From contig NZ_JAPDMU010000001.1 of assembly GCF_026319325.1 (NCBI RefSeq), positions 558,001 through 622,000 of the forward strand: 64,000 bases of DNA. The letters are read 5' to 3'. Under the pieces are notes generated by a model that was not told the origin of the DNA, ran no database searches, and saw nothing but the letters and a program-made list of their open reading frames with translations. Each line of letters starts with the position of its first letter. Within the stretch, counting starts at the first letter, position 1. Source of the stretch: Methylophaga sp. OBS3 (GTDB lineage: Bacteria > Pseudomonadota > Gammaproteobacteria > Nitrosococcales > Methylophagaceae). Shown piece by piece: positions 42,101-50,246 of this stretch. A program made the translations under genes and the position numbers.

Positions 42101-42269
42101 AGGCCCTTTACTCTTTGAAACATCACGACAGGCACAGTTTTTGATTCCGATGGCGGTATCGATTTCATTTGGGTTGATGTTTGCAACGGTACTGGTGTTA
42201 TTGGTTATACCGGCATTACTGTCTATCCATGAGTCGGCGGCAGGTAAACTAATGCCTGAGAGAAATTAA
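39156..42269 (+). CDS. RND-family efflux permease
   Basis: 1037 residues with the AcrB-like twelve-helix arrangement. TM1 is near residue 20, a first porter region follows, TM2-6 lie around 335-480, TM7 near 530, and the second porter and TM8-12 from about 870 to the end. FGLIMALGIIVDDAIVVGED (about 395) is the TM4 signature carrying the proton-relay aspartates. The sequence style is closer to the general HAE1-like multidrug or lipid-exporting RND group than to metal pumps; substrate unknown. Confidence 0.93.
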   Translation: MSEVHRRDLIGIFAQHRVASNLLMIVMILLGTLALNRLNTQFFPTFALDVVNVRIEWRGASAEDVEDAITRQVEQELRSVDFVKKMTSTSSYGMSVVNLEFYENTDMGPVLDQVKDKVAQLRNLPTESEIPEVTLVTRYESVARILLSTDGKRQELRELAQHFERELLDRGISRVNITGLPEEEMAIQLSNADLSALGMSFDEVANRIAMLSQDLPAGEIGNNEAARQLRSLDQRRTEQAFAELPLQSDFNGGLLKLGDIADIERRPLRNQVALFHEGRPAVELELQRAENADSLKSARILENWLNERQQQLPSGVHMQVYDASWQLIAERINLLLKNGLGGLVLVLATLFLFLHGRVAFWVAVGIPVSFMTALFVLYLLGGSINMISLFGLIMALGIIVDDAIVVGEDSFTHYQKGEGSLTASEGGARRMLAPVLSSSLTTIASFIPLMLISGVIGNILFDIPFVVICVIIASLIECFLILPGHLRHSFLKMHHTEPSNFRRRLDNGFDYIREQLFRPAVTSAVKNRWITVSIALSMLILAVGLLVGGRISFTFFPSPEGTTVLANARFVAGTPQSEATKFLQHLNESLDAVRKELPQDVVELAVSKSGTAETAGGMSSGQNDERFVSMQLELISPDQREMRNQEFINHWREQIQIPAGMETFTISERRGGPPGSDIDVRLSGADAPTLKQAAQDVARHLTSYAGVSAIEDDMPFGQEQLIYQINGQGAVMGLTVDSVGRQLRAAFDGQLVQIFQDGDDEVEVRVMLPEIARNTQASLEQFQIQLPNGSNVPLGSVVDLSSQRGFDVLRHTNAQLAVHVTASVDASVNNNNRILADLEANYLPQLMGQYGIQYAFEGRAEEQADTLTDMRHGVILAFALIYIVLAWVFASYGWPLVVMTAIPFGLIGAVTGHWLMGLDLTILSLFGIFGLAGIVVNNAIILVTFFKELRQQGFETDKAIVEAAVLRLRAVLLTSLTTIGGLGPLLFETSRQAQFLIPMAVSISFGLMFATVLVLLVIPALLSIHESAAGKLMPERN

Positions 42270-42309
42270 GCTGCTAGGCTATCAACATAATAAAAAAACG
42301 GAACTTACT

Positions 42310-43527
42310 ATGCGCTCGGCACTATTAATGACGGCATTTATGGCTGTTGCAACTCCCCTAACAACCTCTGTTGTCATGGCAGATACGCCAATCACACTAA
42401 AAACGCTGACGACGTATGTTTATAACCAAGCACCGGCAAAACAGGGTGAGGCAAGTTTGCAGCAGTTAAGTGACGCACGTAAAAATCGCGCATCAACGTT
42501 ATTTGCCGATGCTGCCACCATTAGCTTTAACCATTACAACGATGGTGTCGGTAGCGGTGATGGTTTACGTGAATATGAAAGTGCCGTTTCCATGCCGCTT
42601 TGGTTACCAGGCCAAAAGCGACAGCAACAAAATTGGTCACAAGAAATTGCTAATCAATTACCGTATTACCAACAACGTTTACGCTTACAAGCATCAGGTA
42701 TTGTTCGTCAGCATGTTTGGCAAGTGATGCAGGCCGCTGCGCAAGTTCGACAAGCTGATTCAACACTCGAAAATGCACAATCTATTCTTGATAGTGTGAG
42801 TCTACGTGTTGAGGGTAGTGACTTGCCCGAAACGGAACTTTTGCTGGCTCAAAGCCATTTGCTGTCGATGAAAAACAATCGTCAACATGCACAAAATCAA
42901 CTTCAACAAGCCATGAACCAGTACTTTTACCAAACGGGTCAGCGTGAATTACCCGCTGATGTTGAAGAGTCGCTCTCTGCACAGCGCAATATCACCGTTG
43001 AACATCCCATCCTTGCCGAGTTGAGCCAGCAAGTCACAACGTTAAGAAGTGAAATGCAAAATGCTCGCTATGCCAATGCCGTTAACCCTAGCGTTTCTGT
43101 TGGTGTTAAACGTGAGCGTGGCGCAGGAAATGAACCGTTTAATAATAGTCTTGGCCTTGGTTTAACCTTGGCTTTAGGTGACAAGCCTTACAGTGAACCA
43201 GCTATTGCCGAAGCGGCAAAAGCGATGTCTGATATTGAAATCGAGCGTCAACAAATTAAGAGACAGTTAGAAGCCCAATTGTTGGCTCAGTTGGATCAGT
43301 TGGCCTCACAACAAGCCCAACAAGATATGCTTAAAGCACAATATGACATAAGCTCAGCTTATTTAGAGCGCCAGAAAAAAAGCTTTGAATTTGGCCAGAT
43401 TGACCTAATGACCTTGCTTAGAGTCGAGGCACAGACCTACAACGATCGTGCACAAATTCAAATGTTAGAAATTTCGATTGGTCAGACAATAGCCGAAATT
43501 AATCAAACACTTGGCGTGACTTTGTAA
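42310..43527 (+). CDS. TolC-family outer-membrane channel protein
   Basis: 405 residues, slightly shorter than usual TolC proteins. A signal peptide (cleavage near VMA-D) is followed by two repeats of long glutamine/alanine-rich coiled coils alternating with beta strands (SVSVGVKRERG, LGLGLTLALGD). It completes the adaptor-permease-channel set and is 40 bases downstream of the permease. Its stop directly abuts the convergent lapG stop. Confidence 0.88.
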   Translation: MRSALLMTAFMAVATPLTTSVVMADTPITLKTLTTYVYNQAPAKQGEASLQQLSDARKNRASTLFADAATISFNHYNDGVGSGDGLREYESAVSMPLWLPGQKRQQQNWSQEIANQLPYYQQRLRLQASGIVRQHVWQVMQAAAQVRQADSTLENAQSILDSVSLRVEGSDLPETELLLAQSHLLSMKNNRQHAQNQLQQAMNQYFYQTGQRELPADVEESLSAQRNITVEHPILAELSQQVTTLRSEMQNARYANAVNPSVSVGVKRERGAGNEPFNNSLGLGLTLALGDKPYSEPAIAEAAKAMSDIEIERQQIKRQLEAQLLAQLDQLASQQAQQDMLKAQYDISSAYLERQKKSFEFGQIDLMTLLRVEAQTYNDRAQIQMLEISIGQTIAEINQTLGVTL

Positions 43528-44193
43528 TTAAATATTACCTTCACTCATACGCTTTTCGAGATCTTTCCAAAGCGAAAGTCGTGAAGCATCACCAACACGC
43601 TGACCTTCACCACGGGATTTGGCTAACCACAAGCCAGCACCGTTAAAGCTGTAAACCGGTATCAAGTCGCCGCGACGACTCGCTGGTTTGATTTCAGTGA
43701 TGAGGTTATCCAGTACTAATGGGATAGCACGGTTGTTTTCGTAGTAGGTCAAAACCATGTGCGCCTGACCAATCTCTACGGCTTTAACGTAGGTGATACG
43801 TAGCTTTTCTTCATCAACACCGAGTTCTTTGAGCGTAAAGTATTTGCCTATCGAATAATCTTCACAGTCACCAGCACCAACGGCCAACATTTCTGCTGGT
43901 GTTGCCCAGTAATCTTCTTGCCCCCATAAATTAATGTCATCAATAAACATGACATTACTGTTGAAAAACTTATTGACCACTTCAAGCTTTTCTAACTCGG
44001 GTAAATCTTTGGATTCGTTGATTAATTTTTGCCAGTCTTCAAATCGTTGGCGAGCAAAGCGATTATATTTATTTTCAACTTTGGTAAGAAATGCCTCGGA
44101 AAAATCAAGCTCCGCCCACAGCGGCCATGACAGCAGTGTAAAACTGCTGAGCAGGGCCACCGCAACAAAGCGTGATGTCCGACTCCGTGACAT
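43528..44193 (-). CDS. lapG: Periplasmic cysteine protease LapG (transglutaminase-like)
   Basis: 221 residues with a signal peptide (about residues 1-27) and the bacterial transglutaminase-like cysteine proteinase domain. The catalytic triad is C110 (AGDCEDYS), H145 (GQAHMVL) and D162 (LVLDNL). LapG cleaves the N-terminus of LapA-type giant adhesins to release biofilm cells and is held inactive by LapD when c-di-GMP is high. It lies five bases after lapD. No lapA or type I secretion genes are in the window. Confidence 0.93.
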   Translation of the reverse strand: MSRSRTSRFVAVALLSSFTLLSWPLWAELDFSEAFLTKVENKYNRFARQRFEDWQKLINESKDLPELEKLEVVNKFFNSNVMFIDDINLWGQEDYWATPAEMLAVGAGDCEDYSIGKYFTLKELGVDEEKLRITYVKAVEIGQAHMVLTYYENNRAIPLVLDNLITEIKPASRRGDLIPVYSFNGAGLWLAKSRGEGQRVGDASRLSLWKDLEKRMSEGNI

Positions 44194-44198
44194 ATTAT

Positions 44199-46097
44199 TT
44201 AACGACTAACACCGAACAGGTTAGCTTGTTGGACGTATTCAAAGTCGCCATCGTTACTTACACCTTCAGCAAGCACTTTGATTTCCAGCAAGTTCGCCAC
44301 TTCCTGAATAATATCTAGGAAGTCAGGTTTACTTGTATGCTGGCGAATATCTGTAGTGAGATCTCTAGCAAGGCGAATGTAGTTAATATGAAGTTCTTTG
44401 ATACGTTCAACAGGAATGACATCACTGCTGTAACGTTTCAATAGTGTTGTCGCCCCTAAATCACGAACAAACTGACTAAAGCGGGCAAATGTTGCTTCAC
44501 CTTTGGCAGCGGCATAAGCCGTGACACTAAATGCCAACAAGTTAGTCGGCAATTTAAATTGCTCTAAACGCTCACGTAACCATTCATGGAAATCTTTCGA
44601 TGCCACAGATTTCATTGAGAGGTTAATAGTCACTGGGCAAGAAACTTTATGTTCTTCCATCGTGGTTAAAATTTTATTCACAATCGTGCGATCTAGCTGT
44701 TCAACCAAACCGAATTCTTCGGCCATTGAGAAGAAGGTACCAATTGGCAGTTCTTTACCATTTTCACCACGCACCACAGTAAAGGCTTCCATCATTACCT
44801 GAACTGGACTATCGCCGTTGTAGTTATAGGCCTGATTAGTAAAGGTAATTTCCGGCGTATTGTTGTCGATAGCATGACTAATAGCCGCTTTCCAAGCTTG
44901 TTCGCTAATTGAGCTAACAGAGTCAGCTTTAATCGCATAAGCATTTGTACCGACCAATTTAGCTTGTTCATAAGCTTCGATAGCTGCGGGCAGCAGTTGA
45001 TCAAAGTCACTACTACGACCAAAACCAACAATACCGATATGTAATAAGTCTTCGTCGTCGTATTGTTGGCCAAGATTATTGATAGATTGTTTTAAGTCAT
45101 TAGCAAAGCTAGTAATTTTCGCTTGATCACTGCCGGTATATACAATCGCAAACTCAGAACCATATAAACGATAACTTTGGACTTTCCCTGAAGTTTGCTG
45201 TTTCAACATGTCAGCAAAATCCATTAGCAGTTGATCAACGGCTTGTTTGCCTTTATCACGACCAATACCAGCTAGATCATCGAATTTAATATAAAGAATG
45301 TGGCCACTTTGACCACCTGATAGCGCTGTTTTTACATCAACAGTAAAGGTTTGTTGGTTAAGCAAACCCGTTAGAGCATCACGCTTCAAACTATCGCTAA
45401 GATTTTCAAGCTTGCTATTCAAACGAGCAATCATGCCACCAATCTTGCCAGACATGCTGTTCATAGATTGGGCAACGTTTTTCACTTCACGTGTCCATGG
45501 CATCTTATCAATCGTGACAAAATTACCAGCGGAAATTTCGTTGGCTTGTTTTTGGATATCTTTCAATGGCTTAAGCGTCAGTCTTAATACCGCAACCAGT
45601 AGGACAATGGCAGCTAAAAAGATCAGCAGTGAGTATTTCAGTGTCGATTTAAATTGTTGATATAGTTTCAAATAACCATAACCAGGGTTACTAGTAACAG
45701 AGAGCGTGCCGCTGATATTCCAACCTGAACTAATTTCCGAAACAGCCGTTGCGGTCCGTAATGGCAACATATCAATCAGCCAATTTGGCACACCATCAAT
45801 TTGTTCTGGGTTGGATAACACCACTAGTGTGTCGCCATCCACATTTACTAAACGCATCTCTTTGTAATAGCCGGTATCAAAGATCGCATTCATCATGGTT
45901 CTTAAGATGGGGTCTTGTTCATCAGTCATATGCGGACTGAGTGATAAGCCAAGTGATGTGGCGGTATCTTGCATATGAATTTCAGATTCAACCTGCAGGT
46001 AGCTGCGAATATTGCCCATGCTCAAGGTGAAATTCACTGCAAAAACAATAAAGAAGATCAAAGTAACCAGAATTAACAACTGCTTTGAAAGTGACAT
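44199..46097 (-). CDS. lapD: c-di-GMP receptor LapD (degenerate GGDEF-EAL)
   Basis: 632 residues. TM1 (about 6-26) is followed by the LapD/MoxY periplasmic domain, TM2 (about 152-172), HAMP, a GGDEF domain in which the signature is reduced to YGSEF, and an EAL domain whose motif reads MEAF. Both domains should be enzymatically dead, as in LapD, leaving c-di-GMP binding as the signal that recruits LapG. The order lapD-lapG on one transcript supports this. The ribosome site contains GGGGA. Confidence 0.93.
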   Translation of the reverse strand: MSLSKQLLILVTLIFFIVFAVNFTLSMGNIRSYLQVESEIHMQDTATSLGLSLSPHMTDEQDPILRTMMNAIFDTGYYKEMRLVNVDGDTLVVLSNPEQIDGVPNWLIDMLPLRTATAVSEISSGWNISGTLSVTSNPGYGYLKLYQQFKSTLKYSLLIFLAAIVLLVAVLRLTLKPLKDIQKQANEISAGNFVTIDKMPWTREVKNVAQSMNSMSGKIGGMIARLNSKLENLSDSLKRDALTGLLNQQTFTVDVKTALSGGQSGHILYIKFDDLAGIGRDKGKQAVDQLLMDFADMLKQQTSGKVQSYRLYGSEFAIVYTGSDQAKITSFANDLKQSINNLGQQYDDEDLLHIGIVGFGRSSDFDQLLPAAIEAYEQAKLVGTNAYAIKADSVSSISEQAWKAAISHAIDNNTPEITFTNQAYNYNGDSPVQVMMEAFTVVRGENGKELPIGTFFSMAEEFGLVEQLDRTIVNKILTTMEEHKVSCPVTINLSMKSVASKDFHEWLRERLEQFKLPTNLLAFSVTAYAAAKGEATFARFSQFVRDLGATTLLKRYSSDVIPVERIKELHINYIRLARDLTTDIRQHTSKPDFLDIIQEVANLLEIKVLAEGVSNDGDFEYVQQANLFGVSR

Positions 46098-46287
46098 AGC
46101 ACATCCCCAAGATAGGCGATTGAAACGACAATAAAAAACCGGCTTTCTGCCAGCGGTATTCTAAGAGCCTAACAATACCTTGCCACCCAACGCAGAGCAA
46201 GCAATAAAGGCGCTTTCCAGATTGGTTTCTTTTGTTTTTAATGGTGGATTGCTACGATCACCTTTTTTCTGGCCACAGGTTCATCTA

Positions 46288-47202
46288 ATGCTGACAGTTT
46301 TAGCCCAAATGGCGTTATTAATTGCCTGTGGTGCCATCTGGCAAGTGCTTGCCCCAAAACATATCCCGGCACCAGCACATAGACGGGCATTAACCGATCT
46401 GGTGTTTTATATTTTGTTGCCGGCATTAATCATTGATGTCATCTGGCAAACAGAATTGTCAGCAAGCTCATTACAAATATCATTAATCGCCATGACAGCA
46501 TTAGCTGGCGCAATAATGACGATGTGGCTGGTTTTACGTTTTATTCCTGTTAACCGTCAGCAAACGGGGGCGTTGTTACTCGCATCAACCTTTCCGAATG
46601 TGACTTATCTAGGCTTACCTGTTTTGGATAAAGCATTAGGTGATTGGTCTAACTCATTGATTTTGCAATATGACTTGTTTGCTTGCACACCAGTACTGAT
46701 GACCTTTGGGATCTTGCTGGCACGTCACTTTGGGACGTCTGATACATCAATGCATCCTGTAAAAGCGTTACTCAGAATTCCACCGCTTTGGGCCGTTACG
46801 ATTGCCGTTTTGCTTAACGCATTTGATGTGAGCCGCCCGTTAATTATTCATGACGCATTACAAACGCTTTCGGGCGGTGTGGTGCCGCTGATGCTGATTG
46901 CATTGGGGATGAGCATTCGTTGGCAAAGTTTGCATGTTCGGTTATTGCCGTTGTTACTGCCCATTGTTGTTATCAGTTTGTTTGTCGCGCCAGGGATTGT
47001 TTGGACAGTAACGCAATTTATCGATATGCCAATGCAGATTGCCCAAACCGTTATTTTGGCAGCCGCTATGCCGACTATGGTATTTGGTTTTGTGATTTGT
47101 GAGCAGTACGGACTTGATAGTGAGCTTTATGCCGCAGCGGTTACGTTAACAACAATTGTGTGCCTAATCAGCTTACCTTTCTGGTTTCATGTGGTGAGTT
47201 GA
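46288..47202 (+). CDS. AEC (auxin efflux carrier) family transporter
   Basis: 304 residues, almost entirely membrane-embedded, with about ten helices in two five-helix halves (for example LTDLVFYILLPALIIDVIW and VVPLMLIALGMSIRW). Bacterial AEC proteins move malonate, malate or other organic acids; the substrate is not evident. The ATG at 46288 with AGGT upstream gives the normal family start; the frame is open earlier. It is divergent from lapD, with no obvious functional link. Confidence 0.87.
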   Translation: MLTVLAQMALLIACGAIWQVLAPKHIPAPAHRRALTDLVFYILLPALIIDVIWQTELSASSLQISLIAMTALAGAIMTMWLVLRFIPVNRQQTGALLLASTFPNVTYLGLPVLDKALGDWSNSLILQYDLFACTPVLMTFGILLARHFGTSDTSMHPVKALLRIPPLWAVTIAVLLNAFDVSRPLIIHDALQTLSGGVVPLMLIALGMSIRWQSLHVRLLPLLLPIVVISLFVAPGIVWTVTQFIDMPMQIAQTVILAAAMPTMVFGFVICEQYGLDSELYAAAVTLTTIVCLISLPFWFHVVS

Positions 47203-47933
47203 TCCTGCCAATGAAAACCTTTGGTCATAATGGCGTTTTTCAATAACAACATTGCTTCCAAAACCAAAGTCTCATCACCGCGTAGACTCATTTCGATATG
47301 AGGTGGCTCGCCAAGGTGTGGCAAGCTGGATAGTTTAAGCGTCGGGTAATCATGGTCAATTTTCACCATGTCCTCGAGTAGATCTGACTCACGACCACCC
47401 ACCACATAAATAACCTGTTCGAAAGCAGGGCGTTGATTGGCTAGTTTTGGATATAAATTATCTAAAATCCATCGACACATCGGCCAGGACATTTCAGGGA
47501 AGCCGGGCATAAAGTGAAAATCCCCCATGCTAAACCCAGGCACTTGATTCACAGGATTGGGGATTAACGTCGCGCCTTGAGGTAAATGGCCCATCAGTAC
47601 TCGGTTTGGATAAGCCCGTTCGGCGAATTTATTTTCAATAAGTGCAATCGCTTCTGCATGCGGTGTGATGGGTACGCCAAAAATTTGGGCAACGGTTTGG
47701 CGGGTTCTGTCATCAGGTGTCGCACCGATACCGCCAAAGCTAAAGACCAGATTCCCCTCGGTCATGACAAACCGAAGACATCTTTCTAATTGCTCAGGGT
47801 CGTCACCAACCATTACCACATTACTGAGTTCAAGACCGCGCTCAGCCAATAAACCTTTTAAATAGTCAAAGTGCTTGTCTTGCCGTTTGCCACTTAAAAT
47901 TTCATCACCAATGATGAACGCAGTAATATTCAT
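47187..47933 (-). CDS. CinA N-terminal/molybdopterin-binding domain protein
   Basis: 248 residues comprising the MoCF_biosynth/CinA-N fold only: IIGDEILSGKRQDKH, SFGGIGATPDDRTRQ and FHFMPGFPEMSWPM. There is no C-terminal CinA deamidase domain. Family members may act as pyrophosphatases on nucleotide adducts or bind molybdopterin, but the role of this short form is unsettled. GGAG precedes the ATG. It follows the globin gene by two bases and overlaps the convergent AEC gene end. Confidence 0.87.
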   Translation of the reverse strand: MNITAFIIGDEILSGKRQDKHFDYLKGLLAERGLELSNVVMVGDDPEQLERCLRFVMTEGNLVFSFGGIGATPDDRTRQTVAQIFGVPITPHAEAIALIENKFAERAYPNRVLMGHLPQGATLIPNPVNQVPGFSMGDFHFMPGFPEMSWPMCRWILDNLYPKLANQRPAFEQVIYVVGGRESDLLEDMVKIDHDYPTLKLSSLPHLGEPPHIEMSLRGDETLVLEAMLLLKNAIMTKGFHWQDQLTT

Positions 47934-47935
47934 AG

Positions 47936-48325
47936 TTACTCCGGTCGATTTCGCATAAAGTCTGCTGTTTGTGCAAACGAGCCCATCAGCTGCTCAGCAA
48001 ACAATTTATCCAAGTTTTGTTTTTTTAATGCTTGAGCCATGCAGTACAACCACTGATCACGTTCTTCGATACCGATAGAGAAGGGTAGATGTCTGGCACG
48101 TAGCCGTGGATGTCCAAACTTTTCCACATATAGTTGTGGTCCACCTAACCAACCGCTAAGAAACATAAATAATTTATCTTCACTGCTCTGAATATCTTCA
48201 GGATGCAATTTGCGGATGAGATCCGTTTGCGGTGTATCCGACATAATTTGATAAAAGTCTTTTACCAACTGCCGAACAGCCGTTTCGCCGCCGATCCGCT
48301 CATAAGGTGTATCAATTTGGCTCAT
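47936..48325 (-). CDS. Group II truncated haemoglobin
   Basis: 129 residues of the 2-on-2 globin fold. The N-terminal PYERIGGETAVRQLVKDFY is followed by FLSGWLGGPQLYVEKFGHPRLRARHLPF, where the proximal histidine lies in the GHPRLR or RHLPF stretch and the group II tryptophan/tyrosine pattern is present (QWLYCMAQAL). These proteins bind oxygen or NO and are thought to protect against nitrosative stress. GAGGA precedes the ATG. Confidence 0.93.
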   Translation of the reverse strand: MSQIDTPYERIGGETAVRQLVKDFYQIMSDTPQTDLIRKLHPEDIQSSEDKLFMFLSGWLGGPQLYVEKFGHPRLRARHLPFSIGIEERDQWLYCMAQALKKQNLDKLFAEQLMGSFAQTADFMRNRPE

Positions 48326-48388
48326 TTATTATCCTCGATAAAAGAAGCAGTTTAGCGGCCTCAACGCCAGTCTTAAAGAGTTTGTAAC

Positions 48389-48417
48389 TTGCGACACTTA
48401 ATATGGATGGGGATAAT
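48389..48417 (+). promoter_or_regulatory. Candidate sigma-70 promoter of the Fae-homologue gene
   Basis: TTGCGA (-35), 17 bases, then GATAAT (-10). The predicted start near 48424 leaves a leader of about 30 bases that carries the strong AAAGGAG ribosome site before the ATG at 48455. Confidence 0.55.
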
Positions 48418-48454
48418 TAACCGTTTTACTAAGAAATCAAAGGAGCAAAATCCG

Positions 48455-49003
48455 ATGAGTGACAAGATTGTTATGCGTACTGGTGAATCCCTAGTTGCAG
48501 GTGGCCCACCGTTTACCGCTGCAGAACCAGAAGTCGTTATTGGTGAGTTAGACGGTCCATTCGGTACTGCGTTTGCAACACTGATGGGTGACCAAGTTCA
48601 AGGTCACTCACGCGTATTGGCATTGATGAACACTGATATGCAAGTACGTCCTGCGACATTGATGGTGAGCAAAGTTACTGTTAAGAAAACCGCTTACACC
48701 AACATTCTTATGGGTACTGTTCAAGGCGCAATCGCTAACGGTGTTTTGGACGCTGTTCGCAACGGTACGATTCCTAAAGATAAAGTTAATGATCTGGGTA
48801 TCATCGTTTCTGTTTGGTTAAACCCAAGCATTACGACTGTTGAAGATCTGGATCATGAAGCATTGTTTAACATCCATCGTGAAGCAACACGCCGCGCGCT
48901 GGAAAAAGCAATGAACAATGAGCCAAGCATCGACTTCTTGTTAGAAAATCAAGAAAAACTGGTTCACAAGTACTACCAAAAAGAATTAGACGCTAAAAAA
49001 TAA
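48455..49003 (+). CDS. Formaldehyde-activating-enzyme homologue (Fae-like, lacks the usual active-site histidine)
   Basis: 182 residues of the Fae fold: RTGESLVAGGPPFTAAEPEV, GPFGTAFATLMGDQVQGHS, VRPATLMVSKVTVK and a C-terminal extension beyond about residue 150. Canonical Fae condenses formaldehyde with tetrahydromethanopterin and, as I recall, has a catalytic histidine (His17 in Methylorubrum) in the segment after GEALV; here that segment has alanine/glutamate and no histidine. It therefore resembles the Fae2/Fae3-like paralogues, of unclear activity. A perfect AAAGGAG site, its own promoter and a strong terminator suggest high expression as a single-gene unit. The ATG at 48455 is clear. 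Confidence 0.82.
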   Translation: MSDKIVMRTGESLVAGGPPFTAAEPEVVIGELDGPFGTAFATLMGDQVQGHSRVLALMNTDMQVRPATLMVSKVTVKKTAYTNILMGTVQGAIANGVLDAVRNGTIPKDKVNDLGIIVSVWLNPSITTVEDLDHEALFNIHREATRRALEKAMNNEPSIDFLLENQEKLVHKYYQKELDAKK

Positions 49004-49068
49004 GCGCTAATGCTTGATTAAGCGGGCAAATTTAAACAACAAGTTTAAATCTCTCGCTCAATAATTAG

Positions 49069-49105
49069 ACGGTCTGGCCGCTATTGCGATCAGACCGTTT
49101 TTTTT
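49069..49105 (+). terminator. Rho-independent terminator after the Fae-homologue gene
   Basis: ACGGTCTG pairs with CAGACCGT across a 14-base loop and is followed by eight Ts. A weaker AT-rich stem (ATTTAAAC...GTTTAAAT) lies about 20 bases before it, at 49030-49050. Confidence 0.92.
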
Positions 49106-49111
49106 GCTGTG

Positions 49112-49117
49112 TATAAT
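49112..49117 (+). promoter_or_regulatory. Candidate -10 element just before the 49124 gene
   Basis: A perfect TATAAT ends six bases before the ATG at 49124, so transcription could begin on or next to the start codon. No good -35 is seen, since the expected position lies in the preceding terminator stem. Confidence 0.45.
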
Positions 49118-49123
49118 GCCGTT

Positions 49124-49648
49124 ATGACTGAAGCTGCCAAACCCGGTATTGATTTATATTCAATTGATAAACTGATGCATGAAACGCGTCAGTTAGCCGC
49201 CCGTTATCGGCAAACCACTGGGACAACATTACCTGTCACAGGTGAAATCGCGCGGTTTGATGCAGCAAAAGCTCTCAACCTCACCTTATTAGATGATGCC
49301 AGCCTTACTTACGACGCTATCGGTAATGATGATCGTGAGGGGCAACGCATTGTTATTAAAGGTCGCGCTTTATTTGATGAAAGTCGTTCATCAACCCCAA
49401 GAATTGGTCAGATAAACCCACAACAAGAATGGGATCGCGTGGTTGTGGTATTTTTTGATGATAATTACCAGCCTATTGATATTTATGAAGCGACACGTGA
49501 AGAAATCGAAGAAGCGTTAGCTGGCAAAGAAAGTAAAAATAAAAAGCGTGGTGCAATGTCAGTTGCTCAGTTTAAAATCATTGGGCAATTAGTATGGACA
49601 GCCGAACAGGGCGTAGAAAGCGAAGTTTGGGATAATCAAGCCAGTTAA
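49124..49648 (+). CDS. Conserved hypothetical soluble protein
   Basis: 174 residues, no signal peptide or membrane segments. The N-terminus is helical (SIDKLMHETRQLAARYRQTTG), a mixed alpha/beta centre carries VVVVFFDDNYQPIDIYEATREEIEEAL, and a charged linker KESKNKKRG precedes a last segment (MSVAQFKIIGQLVWTA). I do not recognise a named domain. It lies between the Fae-homologue terminator and lemA and may be the first gene of the lemA operon (22-base gap). A perfect TATAAT just upstream leaves no room for a ribosome site if used. Confidence 0.7.
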   Translation: MTEAAKPGIDLYSIDKLMHETRQLAARYRQTTGTTLPVTGEIARFDAAKALNLTLLDDASLTYDAIGNDDREGQRIVIKGRALFDESRSSTPRIGQINPQQEWDRVVVVFFDDNYQPIDIYEATREEIEEALAGKESKNKKRGAMSVAQFKIIGQLVWTAEQGVESEVWDNQAS

Positions 49649-49670
49649 TGGCAAAGCAGGAGAGCACTAA

Positions 49671-50246
49671 ATGGGTATTGCCGAGTTTGTGATTTTGGCG
49701 ATTATCGCCGTCATTATTGTTTATACCATTGTGGTGTTTAACCACCTTGTTACCTTAAAACATAATGTTAAAAAAGCCTGGTCTAATATTGATGTATTGT
49801 TAAAACAGCGTCATGAAGAGCTCCCTAAATTAGTCGAAACCTGCCGTCAATACATGCAGTTTGAGCAACAAACGCTCGAAAAAGTCATGCAAGCACGTAG
49901 TGCCGTTTCACAAGCCCAAGCACGTGGTGATGTCGGCGCTTTAGGTTTGGCTGAAACCGAAATGCGTTTAGGACTGGGCAACTTATTTGCCGTTGCTGAA
50001 GCCTATCCAGAGCTAAAAGCCAATGAGTCATTTCAGCATCTTCAACAACGTATTAGTGGCCTAGAAAACACCATTGCTGATCGTCGTGAGTTCTATAACG
50101 AGAGCGTTAATATCAACAACATCCAGATTGAACAGTTTCCTGATTTAATCATTGCTGGAATGTTTCGTTTCCAAGCTTTTGAATTACTTGTATTTAGTGA
50201 AAAAGAAACGGCTGACGTAGATATCAAGTCATTATTCCAGAGTTAA
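49671..50246 (+). CDS. LemA-family membrane protein
   Basis: 191 residues. An N-terminal membrane helix (about 4-26) is followed by the LemA helical bundle (YTIVVFNHLVTLKHNVKKAWSNIDVLLKQRHEELPKLV, ANESFQHLQQRISGLENTI, EFYNESV), ending in ETADVDIKSLFQS. LemA proteins are inner-membrane anchored; function is unknown, though one homologue presents an antigen in Listeria. AGGAGAG precedes the ATG. It abuts the GIDE gene with no gap. Confidence 0.9.
   Translation: MGIAEFVILAIIAVIIVYTIVVFNHLVTLKHNVKKAWSNIDVLLKQRHEELPKLVETCRQYMQFEQQTLEKVMQARSAVSQAQARGDVGALGLAETEMRLGLGNLFAVAEAYPELKANESFQHLQQRISGLENTIADRREFYNESVNINNIQIEQFPDLIIAGMFRFQAFELLVFSEKETADVDIKSLFQS

Noticed and set aside
37933..43527. The adaptor-permease-TolC set as a type I secretion system for a LapA adhesin
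   Set aside because: The inner-membrane component is an RND permease with the twelve-helix plan, not an ABC exporter, so it is an efflux system.
46180..46287. A 36-codon N-terminal extension of the AEC transporter
   Set aside because: The ATG at 46288 has a ribosome site and begins the usual membrane helix; the extension is not conserved-looking.
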